Assembly: GCA_036971615.1 (NCBI GenBank)
Contig: JAYKKR010000013.1
Location: 310,001-374,000, forward strand
Direction: 5' to 3'
DNA: 64,000 nt
DNA from: Amyloporia xantha
Taxonomy: Eukaryota; Basidiomycota; Agaricomycetes; Polyporales; Adustoporiaceae
Part shown: positions 1 to 12,378 of the stretch, one piece after another
How the letters are laid out: the number at the start of each line of letters is the position of its first letter
How positions within the stretch are numbered: the first letter of the stretch is position 1
Notes under the pieces: generated by a model
The model's input: the letters and a program-made list of their open reading frames with translations, nothing else
Told to the model about the DNA's origin: nothing
The model's database searches: none
Translations under genes and position numbers: made by a program

Positions 1-419
1 TTGCCGTCTCGTCTTTGCCATTGTCTCCCGCCACTCGGCAACGTCCTGTCCATCCGTTGTGGCCTTTTCTGCGACACAGGCAGCGTTACGCGGGAGGCGT
101 AGTGTGAACCTGCTTGTCATATCCCTCTATCTCAGCTCTATAGGGCTAGGAATCAGTGCTCAGCTCTCGCGCGCGGCGCCATTTGTAACGTACCGACGAC
201 TGCTCAGGCTTTGCGGCAGTGTGAGTTATTCACTATATCGTTCATTTGAAAAGTGACTATGGCATACCGGTATGTTCGAGAGTGGCGCTCATCCCCGATA
301 TGATCCTTTTTTCTCCATTGCTCAGAATATGAATATTCATCGCCAAACGGATATCTACTGATCGACCATCCTTATATTCCTATATTCAGCCGTCTGTATA
401 CTGAATTCTTGAGTCTGAA
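1..419. other. Intergenic, left edge
   Basis: No convincing gene is seen. The only open frame (59-256) starts at a non-ATG codon, has no recognisable domain and no splice partner. The right part is probably the promoter of the F-box gene that begins at 420. Confidence 0.5.
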
Positions 420-1871
420 ATGTCACAAGCTGCAAGTGGCAGCCAACGTGTTCTGCGTCCCCGGAAACCTCGCTCAGACGTATGAACCCAAGCTCTCTCG
501 TGTCCCGCTTCACCATGCTCACGTATTACATGTAGTACATTGATACCAGACGTATTCTGCGCTCAGGAGCACGTCTATTGGAGGTCAGCACAATACAGGC
601 TAATGGCTCCACTTGCAGCTACTGACAATTTGTTCTCCCCAGCCATCTCCGAATACTAAAAACACCGACAGTACTAAAAGGAGGAGGGTGTCTGTATCCC
701 GGTCAAGGTCCGCCTCGGTCTTACCTTCAGTCGAGATCGGTTCCAAGCTGCCACTCGAACTTTGGTCGCTCATATTCGGCTACCTGGACAAGAGTTCAGA
801 TCTCGCACGCGTCAGCCGTCTTTGCCGGTTTCTCAACTTCGAAGCCGAATCAGAGCTCTATCATTTTGTCGGCCTGGAAAGGGTGCCACATATCCGCAGG
901 TTCTATCGAACCATAGCGTCGTCGCCTCGCCGGGCGGCCAGAGTGCGTACTCTGTGGATTCTCGATAACGGTCGCTTCAGGAACGCTGCGTCGACCATCG
1001 GCGAGATTCTGAAGCTCGTGGGGAACGTGACGGACCTCCAACTCTTGGTCAATTTCAATGACCGGCGACTGCTGGAGAGCCTTCTCACAGATCTGAAGCA
1101 GTGCACGTTCCAGTTGAGGCGGTTTGGGACGACGTTGGACCTGGCACCAGGCCTGTTCGACTTTTTTGCGAACCAGTCAACCATCGAGCGACTCTGCGCA
1201 AGGCCCAACCCATGGCACGCGCCCCAAGCGGCTTTGCCCGCAGCCGTTTTGCCCAACTTGAGAATCCTGAGCGTCAGCATATCCTTCATGCCTGTTTTGC
1301 AACACCCGCATAGCATCACCCACCTTGATGTCTTCCTTGCAGATCAACAAATCATCGACAAGGTCTTACGTCTCCTCGGGCACCAGCTTGTCAGCTTGAA
1401 GATCGTCCGGCTGGTTTCGATGGACAAATTTCCCACTACTATCTTCCGCAGCAGCCCGGCTCCTGCCTTGCGATTCCTTGAGATCCGGGATATCACAATC
1501 AGGGTGTGTCTGTTGTTATTCGCCTCGTATATTGGGCGCCCCTGCTGAAACAATGCGTGTTCAAGAACCTAATACCGAGAAATACCGATATAGACGTTAC
1601 AGACCTGGCAAGACCTGAAATCGCTATAGAACGGTTCTTATGGGCCCCAGACTGGATGAACTCGTCGTTGAGCAACAGCTTTTTGGATACGTACGGAGCG
1701 AGCCTTGACGAGGTTCGCTGCTTCGCGAAGGCAATCCTGGGGACCTGGAAGTCACTTCAGCAGTTCTTGTACATGGTGTCGGAGGGCTCTTACACCTCGT
1801 GCACGCTTACCAAAGAGGGCGAACTTGTGGAAGAGGACATTGCGACGATAAAGCAGTGGCATGAAGTGTAA
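420..1871 (+). CDS. F-box protein with LRR-like C-terminal part
   Basis: Likely substrate-recognition subunit of an SCF ubiquitin ligase. Exons 420-479, 643-1503 and 1566-1871 join in phase 0 and give about 408 residues. Introns are GTATGA..CCCCAG and GTGTGT..TTCAAG, the latter with a CTGAA branch-like site. The long frame has no ATG near its 5' end, so the short first exon at ATG 420 is needed. The N-terminus is basic and Ser-rich (KRRR near residue 30). An F-box follows at about residues 50-90 (LPLELWSLIFGYLD). The rest looks like the degenerate leucine-rich repeats usual in expanded basidiomycete F-box families. F-box identity is fairly sure; the substrate is unknown. Confidence 0.72.
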
Positions 1872-2228
1872 TTTCTTGTGGCGTGTCATCAATAGATTTC
1901 TTTTCTCAATACAGGTGCGCATCTGTATCTCTGTATGAGTAACTACAATTCAACTCTAGAATCAGTTCATTGGATATTCTCTCAAGGACACAATAGAATT
2001 TTACTGGTATTTCAAATCGTACAATCTGTGCTATCGATACATGAATGTGAGACAATTGTATAAGTAACAATAAATTAATTAGTATCCATCTCCTTTCAGA
2101 CCCAATTAGTTGGAACAGCTTGCAACAGTTTTTCGACGAGATTCCGTTGTCGTGTCACTCCTGTGTGCCATGGCAGGCTGCAAGGACCGTCAAGGTCATC
2201 CTGCGTGCCGGTGATCCGCATTTGACTT
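1872..2228. other. Intergenic between convergent genes
   Basis: AT-rich, with shared 3' ends of the plus-strand F-box gene and the minus-strand gene that follows. No RNA gene or repeat was recognised. Confidence 0.4.
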
Positions 2229-3268
2229 TCAGTGGTAGGCCCTCTTCGTCAGTGGGTTCTTGCGGAGAGACCCCCGTGCTTCGCGCCGCACTCGTGGAGG
2301 TGTCCCTTTCCGGACGGGGGCGGGAAACTCGCAAAAGTCATCTATCACAATTGCGGATAACCGCGGCAGCTGGACTATTGGAGCGGCAGGGACGTTTGAG
2401 GGACCACCTTCCACGTCGGCCGTTTTGCCCTTACCAAGGTAGTGGCCGCAGTTTTGGTACCAAGCTGGAACAGACGTCAAGAACGGCCGTGCTTGTTGCT
2501 GAACGGCTTTGCAGATTGCTGCCGCGCCCCCATAGCCCTCAGCACTAAGGTAGCCAAGAGCACATAAGTTCATGCGTGGAAAGGGATGGGAAGTAAACAG
2601 TCTATGGGCACTTACATTTTTTCAATCCGGAACTTACATGCTGCCTTCCAAATCCACTGCTCTTTCTTAGATGGCTCGCTAGCATCAAGTTCTGCCAGTA
2701 CGACCTCTTCTAAGTCGCTGTCATCGTCCTCATCCTCATCCTCCTCAACATCAAAGAACGTCGGGGAGGGAGGGTCAGCTTCACTCAATGATGGTACGGC
2801 CCCCGTGATATTTTGAGAAAATGCCTCTGTCCAATCTGGGGCAACGCTGAGTGGGTCAGACGCGAAGCAGGCGTCCCAGAACTCAGTGTCCATTTCAGTC
2901 GGACCTGATTGCACGGCAAACGCATCATCATTTGTTGATGCGTCCCACTCTGCCGAGACCACCGATCCGGCTACAGGTGTAAAGGTTAACGGAAGGCCAC
3001 GGTGGCTTGAGCCAAACGTACTGGGATCAGCATCGGCCCTGGCACGCTTCTGACGATCCGAATTTCCGATCGTGCAGTCTTCGTCTTCCGAGTCGGAAGA
3101 CATCTTCCTCTTTGTGCCTCTTGGACCAGCATGGGAAGAGGTGCCCGAAGCAGTGGTCGAGGAGCTTCCCTGAAGCGATCGTGGCGTGGAGGGACCCGCG
3201 TGCTGGGAAGACGTAGCAGGAGGTGTCTTCCCACCGGGTATCAATCGAGTGAGGATAACTTGTGTCAT
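2229..3268 (-). CDS. Hypothetical acidic, Ser-rich protein
   Basis: Two exons, 3268-2616 and 2544-2229, joined by a 71-base intron (GTAAGT..CCTTAG, phase 2), give about 322 residues from a real ATG. The N-terminal half is disordered, rich in Ser, Thr, Pro and Gly, with a basic KRKMSS patch and a DSEDED stretch. A strong acidic run (residues 180-195, EEDEDEDDD) is followed by KKEQWIWKAACKFRIEK, which may be a short helix. The C-terminal exon has no recognised domain. The mix of acidic, basic and Ser-rich parts suggests a nuclear protein, but that is inference. I do not recognise the family. The C-terminal boundary is less sure than the N-terminal one. Confidence 0.5.
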
Positions 3269-4099
3269 TGTCCGCGAAATGAGGTATTGGTACGCGCCAC
3301 AAAGAATTTATATGAAGATGAGAAGGTTGTTTGAGCCTCGGTGAGGAGGCAATAGTGTACCGCTGTGGTTAGGAGGATGGATAATAATGCGTGAGGGAAC
3401 GGCCACACTTTGTGCGGGTAGGTGGTGGAGGTGCGAGAACAAGATGTTGGGGGAGATGTGGCACGGCGCGGGCCCTTTGTTTTCCGCGAGTGACTGTGGC
3501 CTCGTCGCGTCGCGCGTGGCTACACGCGTCACGTGCTACCGCGTTTCGCAAAGCTTGTGATACAAAGACGCGCCTGTGGCGCTGGCTCGTCGATCAGGAT
3601 TCTGTTACAACATTCATCTGTATTCTATCCGCAAGCCCTGAGCCAAAGCGATGACCACCGGATGCGAGGAAAGAGGTGTGCGCTTTAAGGCGGAGTCGCG
3701 GTATTCAGCGGGTTGTGTTGCCATCGCCTCTCTCTTTGTAATCTGTTGTCGTCCCTTAACAAGTTGGCACTTTAGAGCCTTCTGTCTACAGGAGACAACG
3801 CTTCTCTGTACGGTTACTAGTATCAAGATATCGTACATAGTCAAATATCCTCACAAACGCAAGGTCCATCAATGGCATACAATACACGCACGCGTAAACT
3901 AGGGACTCCGCTACGGGGTATCCGCTATATGTACATTGCCACCACAGAGTCTATAGTGTCCCGCGAGCCTGTCATCGTACCCAGCCCTCTCCCCATCCCC
4001 AACCGCACTGCAAACGGACGCGGAACATGAACACCCACCGGAACGGGTCTCGCGACACGCACCCCCACCGACAGCGGCACGGACGGCACGTGCCGCCGC
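3269..4099. other. Intergenic
   Basis: Holds the promoter side of the minus-strand gene starting at 3268 and the 3' flank of the TVP38-like gene ending at 4100. Short frames on both strands are GC-rich shadows without domains. A CACGTG hexamer occurs near 3530. Confidence 0.4.
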
Positions 4100-6664
4100 T
4101 CATCGCAGAGACGCTCCGGAGTAGCTAGGGGGCAGGGACCCCGCCTGAGACTGCACCGACGTCGTGCTCTCGTACGAAGGGTATTCTGTCGGCGGTGGCG
4201 GATACGGCGGAGCTGCGTACGACGTCTGATAGGGAAGAGGCGCGGTCGCCGGCGCGCGAGCCCCTGCGTCTGCGCGGAACGCGGCATATTGGGCCGGCGG
4301 TGACGCCGCGTACGTCGGAGCCGTTCCTGGAGGGCGCTGAGCGGCGAACGGCTGTGTGCCAGTGCCAGTTGGAGACATTGGGGGCGGAGGGATGGGTGGT
4401 GGGGTGGCGGCGTTGGTATATGTTGGCCGTGACGGCTGCCGGGTGGACTGGGGGTCGGCAAAGGGATTGGGTAGGGTTGGCTCTGCCCCGTCGCTACTTG
4501 GTCGAGGATAGGTTGGAGGGCTCATGGTTTGCCGCACGGGGGCGGGAGTTTGGTATGGTGTTCGTTCACTCATGGGGTACGCTGACCCAGAATCTGTGCG
4601 CGGCTGTGGACGATGTGTGGGTGCTTCCACTGGTATACGGGGTTGCACTCGTCTAGGGACAGGGACATACAACGTCGGATCGCCAGAGTATCCAACAGCT
4701 CGCCCATCGGCGTCCCACTGTTGGTAAGCGGGAGCATCAAACGAATTGGTATGAGCCGTCAACGGAATCTCCGATTCCGAGGCATTTGGGTTGAAGCCTA
4801 CTGAAACAGAGGACTGAAGCATGGCGCTGTTACCATAGGGCTTTGCGCCGGCTGCAGCCATCAACTTAGCTTGACTGAAGGTTGGGCATATCATCGTGAG
4901 CATATGTCAAAACCGATATCAAGAGTAATATGCTCACCGAGCCTTGCGCCTTTCATAAATGACTCGTGGCTTTGCCTCGTTCATCTTGCGATAGATATAC
5001 CACATTGCCACAAAGGTGATTATGACTGTGACGCCCAATACGATATCCTTGACGATCTTGTCGTTCCTTCCCAGACCCTGCGGCACAAGAATCAGAAAAG
5101 CAATTGATAGGCGGTGACACGAATGAACTCGCCGTTCTGTGATTGCTCCATTGCGACACCTAGGTAGACCGTGATGAACTGCTTCGGGAGCGAGAGTAAA
5201 GCAGCGAGCATGAATGTGAACACTCCCATTCCGCACGTTGAAAACACGGCAGTTGTAACTATGGGGGTAAGAGAATATTAAGACGACGACGACGATGTTT
5301 TAACAACAGACTCCACCCACAATGTCCCGGTATTGCACTGAAACGTGCAATCAACGCAATTTTAAAACCGCCTTCACGAACAACTTTTGCCAGACTTGCA
5401 TATGAGATCTGAGTTTGCTCCAGCTTCTCACCACGCGCAGCACAGCAGTACTTGAATGCGCTACACATGACAAACATCACTTGTCAATAAAATTCAAAGC
5501 TGATGAAGGACCATCCCGCGCGCCGTGTGTAGCTGGGCAGACGTACTAGAAGTTGCCCAGTTCACCCAGGAACGTCCCAGCGGCGACAATCGCGAAACCA
5601 AGCCAGAGTCCCCAGACGAGACCGCAGAGTATGCCGATGATTTCATGGCCAAAGAGCTAATGAGTTTGGGATGAAGTTAGCAGAGTTCGAGAACAATGGG
5701 TAAAGATAAGACCCACCGGAGGGAAAGAGATGACAAATAGGATGGCTATAGGTATCAGCCAACCGAACGGTAACCTGAAAGGGAGGTGACATGAGCATTA
5801 AGGACCTGCAAGTACCAATTCGCATCATATGCAACGGTAACGTTAAAAATTCCAAGTAGCAACAGCCAGCACGATGTTGCGCCCTAAAACGATATGCCAC
5901 CCGAGCTACAGCTGGTTGCCACGATTCTCCTTCCGCTTCGAGGAGCAGTAACTACGCATGGATTACCCATTCGAGGCAAGGAGGACGGTGTGCAGTAACA
6001 GCAGACGGCTTCAATCTAAGCGCATTCCGATGACAGGTTCGATATTGACCGAATATACTACGCCCAGATCCAATTGTAATGGCCACAAGCTGTGAATGGA
6101 CAACACACGGTCCTCGAAGCCTCAAATACAAGGAGAAAGATGGCCTGTTATAATTGAACTTGACGGGGACTCACTTATGCATCCAATTAGCGGCAGGTTG
6201 GAGCCACGTTACTATTTGCTCGTGATATACTGTAAAGAGAATGACTAGGATGAGGCCGAAGAAACAGATAACATAGTACCCTACACAACGTTCCACGTGA
6301 AGTCAGTGCAAACGAATTTAGATGCGCAGAACATGGGACACGTACAGAGCCATTCCCTCCGTACCCAGAACCTCCAATGCGCCATAGCTTTCCAGTCCAC
6401 CAATGAAGTCTTGCTTAGCTCCTCCGCTTCGCTCGGGGTGGGACTCGGTGTGCGCGTGATATCTCGCATGTTTACAACAGCGTCTCCATGCTTCTTGAAC
6501 GGCGGCTCCGTTGTGTCGTCGTCACTATTAATTGAGATGCGACTGGCATCGTACCGGGGACCGCTGGGGGGATAAGACTGTCCGGTGGCGTTAGGACTGG
6601 AACTTGCATAGGGTGCGTTTATGGGCGACGCTCGATTGCTTCCGTATGCCGGATACGAGGCCAT
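4100..6664 (-). CDS. TVP38: TVP38/TMEM64 family Golgi membrane protein
   Basis: SNARE-associated Golgi (VTT/DedA superfamily) membrane protein. Tvp38 relatives localise to Golgi membranes and are linked to vesicle traffic or lipid handling. Eight exons: 6664-6346, 6280-6175, then short exons near 5806-5749, 5656-5547, 5480-5340 and 5260-5120, then 5077-4938 and 4874-4100; about 595 residues. The N-terminal 100 residues are disordered. A first TM segment (YYVICFFGLILVILF) follows. The VTT core carries the family signature RFSAIPGH then TTAVFSTCGMG, and a last TM segment (VLGVTVIITFVAMWYIY) ends the core. The final 250 residues are an unusual Pro/Ala/Tyr-rich cytosolic tail. The donor of the sixth exon is the least certain boundary. 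Confidence 0.85.
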
Positions 6665-7005
6665 GACGAGCTGTTGTCAGGCGAAAGACTATGTACTGCC
6701 TGAGTTATAGCACCAGTTGAGATGGTCGTGAAAGTGCAGCGATCGCCGCAGAATATAGAGTAGGACAGCACCCTGTGCTTGTCTGGGAAACAGACTGGTT
6801 GGCGGGAAGTAGGTAAGGAAAATCGAGAGTGGTCGTGGACTATTATTCTGGATGAGCGGGAGGAAGATGGCGTTGTTGGCTTGGCTGCCTTGCATTTCTC
6901 GCTTGTCTCTCACACAGCTTCGCGTTCTCACGTGCCTGCGCATCGTCCTACCCCGGCGCCTCCGCTTACTGTTTTAGATTTGTCTCGGTCCCCCTCACAA
7001 TGCAT
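6665..7005. promoter_or_regulatory. Promoter side of the TVP38-like gene
   Basis: Lies directly upstream of the minus-strand ATG at 6664. No clear TATA box is seen; no gene on either strand has support. Confidence 0.35.
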
Positions 7006-7013
7006 ATTCACTG

Positions 7014-7325
7014 TGGGGACGAAATCTGGTGAAATCAACCCTTAGATATGGGTAATTTTCGCCCGTCTACATGGTTATTTTAGCTAATATCGGGTTGTCC
7101 TAACCCCCCGCGTACATGGTGAAAATAACACGAAAAATGTCCGCTTTCACCATGCAAAATCTTCGTTTGCGGTGAAAACAGCCCTGAAGCAGGGTTGAAT
7201 GACGAGGGTAAAAGTCACTCCAAATTAACCTGCCTGAGTTTAACCCAGTCACAGGGTGGAAGTGTGATTCAACCCGCCAACTGGGTGACCCTAACCAGCA
7301 CCGGTGTTCACTGTGATTCACCCCC
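7014..7325. mobile_element. MITE-like non-coding element (tentative)
   Basis: About 310 bases with imperfect terminal inverted repeats: GGGGACGAAATCTGGTGAA at the left, matched by the reverse complement of the right end (GGGGGTGAATCACAGTGAA), roughly 16 of 22 positions. Inside, the motif GGTGAAA recurs in both orientations, including a perfect 10-base inverted repeat (CATGGTGAAA at 7115-7124 and TTTCACCATG at 7145-7154, 20-base loop). GGGTTGAAT also recurs in both orientations near 7030, 7195 and 7265. There is no coding capacity and no clear target-site duplication, so this is a tentative non-autonomous DNA transposon. Confidence 0.3.
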
Positions 7326-10300
7326 ATCGTCTCCGATTATGCGTATCGTTAACAACCTAACAACGACTTCGAACATTCTTCCAACATACTGAATCGAGCT
7401 GCCGTCTTGCAGTTGTCTGGGGTCATAGACGTGACCGCGCGGTTGGCAAACCGCATATGAATTTTTGTACTGTACCTTCGATATGGCCATGGTATACAAA
7501 TACAACGGCCCATCCAGATAGTGCTCTAGTGTTTCTTTTGTCGGTCATGTACTCGTTGACCCTTTGTTGCTACCGAAGGTAGCTGTGCAGAGTCGCAGTG
7601 CTCCGGTGAGAATCTACTCTTCATTCTGCTTACTAAGTAAGCCTAACCATCACCGCAGTAGGAACCACTCTAGATCTCTGGACTCTGGCTGCCAGTGATT
7701 GGTAGGCCATTGCCATGTGTAGCTTTCCTTTTCCTTCATAAGGACTCTCAGATGCAAGGCCGACATGCTGCGTGCTCTGCGCGGCCCCCGGTTGATCCTT
7801 TGCAGTGTTTCGGTCTCGGTCGGTGAGTCTATCGCCGCGTCTCATTATATCTGTAGCAAAACCTGTCCAGTCTGGCGGAAATAGACACTACTTCACTTAA
7901 CTGCCATAACGATTCTGATTGATTTTCCTGTCGTTTCCTCAAATGTCGTTCATGGTACACAAGGGCCAACCAAGCAATTCTGATACCCGACATCTTTGTG
8001 CTGGGTAGTACAGCCTACAGGTTGGTATGTTCTCTTGACCAACTGTGGGATATTCTGGTTGTCCAACCTTTCCGTTAGATTCACCATTGCCTCGGTCCCT
8101 GTGGCCCGAATCACAAGTTGATCATCCATGTTTATTTTACTCTGGTGCCTATGAGAGCTCAATAACCTGGTTTTAAGCGTGTATTCGATTTCTCATTACA
8201 CGTCGTCGGTAATGGCGTGGTGATATCGAAATCACTGGATCCCTAGGACGCCTTGTCCACTATGACCAATATCAGGATAGCCACCTTCGTTCGATCATTC
8301 ATCGTCCCATTGGTAAGGATAGGTACTGCTCACGGACACTATTTGAAATCAATTGTCCTCGGCTATGCCTTGGTTCCTCGTGGAGTTCCGGCAGTCGTAC
8401 AGATAGCAGTCATATTTTTAGCTTTGAGTCGGTCGTTCTCGAGGGGTGCTAAAAATCGGCTGCCTTCTCTCTATCTGCCTCGCTGTTTGGTGTATTTGGT
8501 ACGACCTCAGGAATGCAGCCTATAGACTGTGGCTGATTTATCACATTCCAAAATCCCACAAGGAGCAGGTCCTGCGCGTTGAATCTTGTGCCGCCTTCAG
8601 TCTCCAACCTCGTTTTCCTAATTGGATCCTGAGCGTAGAAGGCTCAGTGGACACGGACAGTGCAAGGCTTAGCTGCTCCTCTTGAACCAGTTGCATGTGG
8701 ATATCTCGAATCCGGGCATATCGAGGCCTGCTCCAGCCGTCGGTGCGCTCAGTTAAACATCAGACCTTTACGCGGGCGGTATGGGCCTACTCGTTACTTG
8801 GCACGATGGTCTATGCGTCGATCCAGGTATGTGTCACCAAGGGACTTCAAACCGTAGCCATCGGAGTGTAATCGCTCTAAGCTCTGTATTTATAGATGAT
8901 GGCAGATCCAGACACCTCAGACGGTAGCTCTTTCACATGTCGACAGCCCACGCAAACTGTACAAGTTACAATGTCAATAACACAGTGTTGGGTTCTTGAC
9001 GTGTGCGGGATATTCGGAACCAGGACAATGAAGTTATGTAGACAATAGGTTGAGAAAGGTACTAGATATGGAGATGACTCTAGTGGATATTCCCAAAGCG
9101 TACCGTAACGAGCTACATCTCACTCCATCTGTTTATTGATGTGCCTTGTGTTTCACTGAGTCAAAACCGTAATCTCGAGAAGGTGACGTTACTGTTGTAC
9201 CGTATAGTGGGGTGTGCAATGCAAAGAAAATTCTACTGCCAAAACGATCGAGATGGAAGGCGCACGCCTAATATTGCCAGGAGACAAGACAATACAGTAG
9301 CGACTCCCGTTCAACTTGATGAAATAAACAAAAACAGTCCGTGGTTGAACGGCCCGAGTCTGACGAACGTGCCCACCCGTTATTCCTGCCGGATGGTGTT
9401 ACCTGCTAGTTCGGATGGCGAAGCTGTGTGGTCGTCTTGCATGCCCTATCGATTATACAACATGGGTCATAAGGCCTAAATTTAGATGTACGGCGTGAAT
9501 GAGCGCCTGGACCATTTAGTTCAAGAAGCATCGACCAGCGGTGCACAATACCCAGGATATACTCTGTGAAGATGGTGCAGATTGAACTTACCTGCCATAT
9601 ACAACAAGAGGCGCCACATTGAGAGTACCCAATTTGTAATTTGTGATACCTACATGGCCTTCCGAGTCTAGATACGGCAGTAGGGGAACCTGGTGGCTAT
9701 TTATCACAAAGTGTCTTTAAACCAGGATCAGTGCGGTATCCCCATACTATCCATTATCCCTTTTTGGTCGATATACGAATATTCATCCTGGATACTGGCA
9801 AGTTATAACAGAAACTCATGATTTATGGTTGCAATGAGCAGGACGTGTTTTTGAGCAGCGCGACGTACTCCCTCGAATGTACACCACCTTTATGCGAGTT
9901 ATTTCTTTGAGAACATGCCAAAGACGTCCCGGTGCTGTTATACGCCAGATAAAGAACGAGAGTTGACCCTGTATTTAGGACAACTTACGGATACATCTGT
10001 TACGAGAACATCAGCTGGTAGATTCATTCATGAAGACAAACTTCAACCGAACTTCGCCTAAAGAGCAAGGAAACGGCTAAACTGTTGGGCTTCAGTATTC
10101 GGAATACCATTTTGCAGATCTGCGACAGCATCCTGAATACACAAAATTCAATTCAATCATTCCCATCCGTTTAAGGCAGTGTGCATGGAAAGATGGAAGT
10201 TTCAATTGAGAAGCGATGAAATTAAGTTCAAACGTTACTTAGGACAACACCTTTCCGTAGCTTTCGCTCTCGCAAGCAGTGACGAGGAAGAACTTCGAAC

Positions 10301-12150
10301 CCTCGATGCAAGATCAGAATGTGGTACATAGCGTACGTCGTACGCTCGAGACCAGTCGATTTTCTCGCAGTGATAGATACGATGAGAGTCGGAATACTTG
10401 CATAAGCTAAGTTCAATAGCATGACATCAGTTCTTTTCCATCCGACTCGGATCCGGGACTATGCAACGGTAGACGTTTCGCGAAGCTGTGTGGTCTGACC
10501 TGATCAAGTAAAACATAGAGGCCTAGATCCAACACAACAAAGTTTTGGGGTACATATCAGTGGGCTGTATAGCTGCGAAGGTAGAATATGTATTACCTAT
10601 GGTAGCTAATAGCTATCGCAGAGTGCGGTGGACGACAAGAACGTCAGCGTACAATAAGTTCGCGGAGTTTCGCACCGGCCCCAAGCGCCGGAGACCTAGG
10701 ACAAGCACATTTCCGATCAAAGCTTCCAGCAATCTGCAAAACGATAGGCCACCGCCAGGTTTCACAAAACATGCACGTGAGAGCGGTCCGGGGAGCTGTA
10801 GGCTCTGGTACAGCGGACTGTGGGGCTCTTGCCGAGAGCCATTTGTGCGGCATTTCTACTTATGGGACACAGATATCTGTTTTTGGAGTAAATTCGGAGC
10901 AAAACGCTAGCTATTGGAGTCGGTACGTTGATGGCTGCACTTTCTGGTGGCGCTTTTCTCCATATTGGTCGATCTCTAGTACGGATCTTCTAGTCCGGCG
11001 TGCTGCCGTCACTCGCACTTATAGCAACTTATATCGTGATCCTCGTTATCGATGGAATACGGTCAATAGGGCCCATACACAAGCTTCAAGCTTGAACCAC
11101 ATTAGTGGTACTTTCCTGGCGTTACATATTATATGCAATTTGAAAATTAAGCCAGAAGGTAAGCGAGCACGAATCATTAGCCTGAGCAGACTCTTTGATG
11201 TCTTCGTTCTGGGTGTTATGACCCGACCGGCTGCCGTTCACCCCACACAGTAACACAAAATCGAATTGGTACGTATGTCAATTGCCCGTGACTATCCAAC
11301 CACTACTATGAAACTAGCTATATCTGGAATGACTCCACTGGTACCGAGAGACCAGGCGCACCAGAAACCCTGAGAGTCGAGACGTCTATTTCCCTCATGA
11401 AACTTCCAGAACTCTTGCCGCTCACATTGACTCTCGTCTTAGGAATGGTAATGTTGAAATTCCCCCTCCTACTTTAGTACCGCAGAAATAACGAGTACCC
11501 GTAAAATCTTCGTTTTGAACCTTTGGAGTATGCCAATGTCACGTCACTTCCGGTGAAGGATTGGAAAGCGAGGACATACGCGGCGAAGTATATATTCTGG
11601 GTAGTGGGTAATGCGAATGTTCCCAACATGTGCCTCGTCGGGCTTGTTCCTGGCGGCTGCCAATGCACAGTTTAGCAAAATGACGAAGGTGCTGGCCGTC
11701 GAATCTGAACATGGAGAGAATGAGATGCACTGAGGTAAGAATGGCGACGATGGCATGAGGTCAACAGTTGACTATATTGACTAACTGATACACAATAGAG
11801 ATATCACTGCTGACAATATTGATACTCCAGGCTAACCTCAAAGAAGCCTGCGAACAGGTCAAGCGTAATTCTAATCGTTTTCTTCACCTTTGGGGATGTC
11901 AAATATAGAATCTCCACACATGCCAGCACAGACCACATCGAGTGGTACAGGCTTCGTGTCCACCTTCCATCATGTCTCAAGTCATGGATTCAATTTGCCG
12001 CTGAAATGACCATTCTGCGTGACTGGGCTTCTCTGAAACCACAAATCCGAACCTTCTGTCAACAACCGCCGATACCACAGAGGGATCTATCGACTAGCCC
12101 ATTTCTGGTATGAGTCTATCGCTCAAGCTCAAACGCCTGAACATTGCTGA
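7326..12150. other. Gene-poor 4.8-kb stretch
   Basis: No gene is supported. Frames are short, mostly lack ATG starts and have no splice partners. Two segments read as hydrophobic protein fragments interrupted by stops (about 8253-8530 and 10915-11090 on the plus strand). They could be remains of a fungal multi-TM membrane protein, but the similarity is too weak to name. The right end leads into the promoter of the gene at 12379. Confidence 0.4.
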
Positions 12151-12154
12151 AAGG

Positions 12155-12161
12155 TATAAAA
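12155..12161 (+). promoter_or_regulatory. TATA box of the small beta-rich protein gene
   Basis: A TATAAAA heptamer sits 224 bases before the ATG at 12379. A probable 5' UTR intron (GTACGT near 12245 to CAG at 12378) fills much of that distance, placing the expected transcript start about 30 bases after the TATA box, near 12185. Confidence 0.55.
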
Positions 12162-12378
12162 TGACTCTGTACTTTCCTGTTATCACCAGTCTCAAGCTAC
12201 TCGCTTTCGCCTCTCATCGCCTTCAGCTGAATATATCACACCAGGTACGTTGCTCGTCGTTCTTAAAGTCCCGGCATGCGCGCTGACACTGTTATTCCTG
12301 TGTAGTGTCAAATATATTGAAGTATGTCGTGGAACGAGCTCGTCTCGTAGTCATATTTTCACAATCACGGTTTTCCAG

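Noticed and set aside
2120..2548. 142-residue plus-strand frame
   Set aside because: Lacks a domain, starts at a non-ATG codon, and lies antisense to a frame that splices cleanly to the exon ahead of it.
3925..4461. 178-residue frame overlapping the end of the TVP38-like gene
   Set aside because: His/Arg/Pro-rich out-of-frame reading of the proline-rich tail.
7290..7300. CCCTAA string that resembles a telomere repeat
   Set aside because: Only isolated copies occur; no tandem array.
10545..11253. Overlapping 121- and 160-residue plus-strand frames
   Set aside because: No ATG-started gene model, no splice partners; treated as part of the gene-poor region with possible relics.
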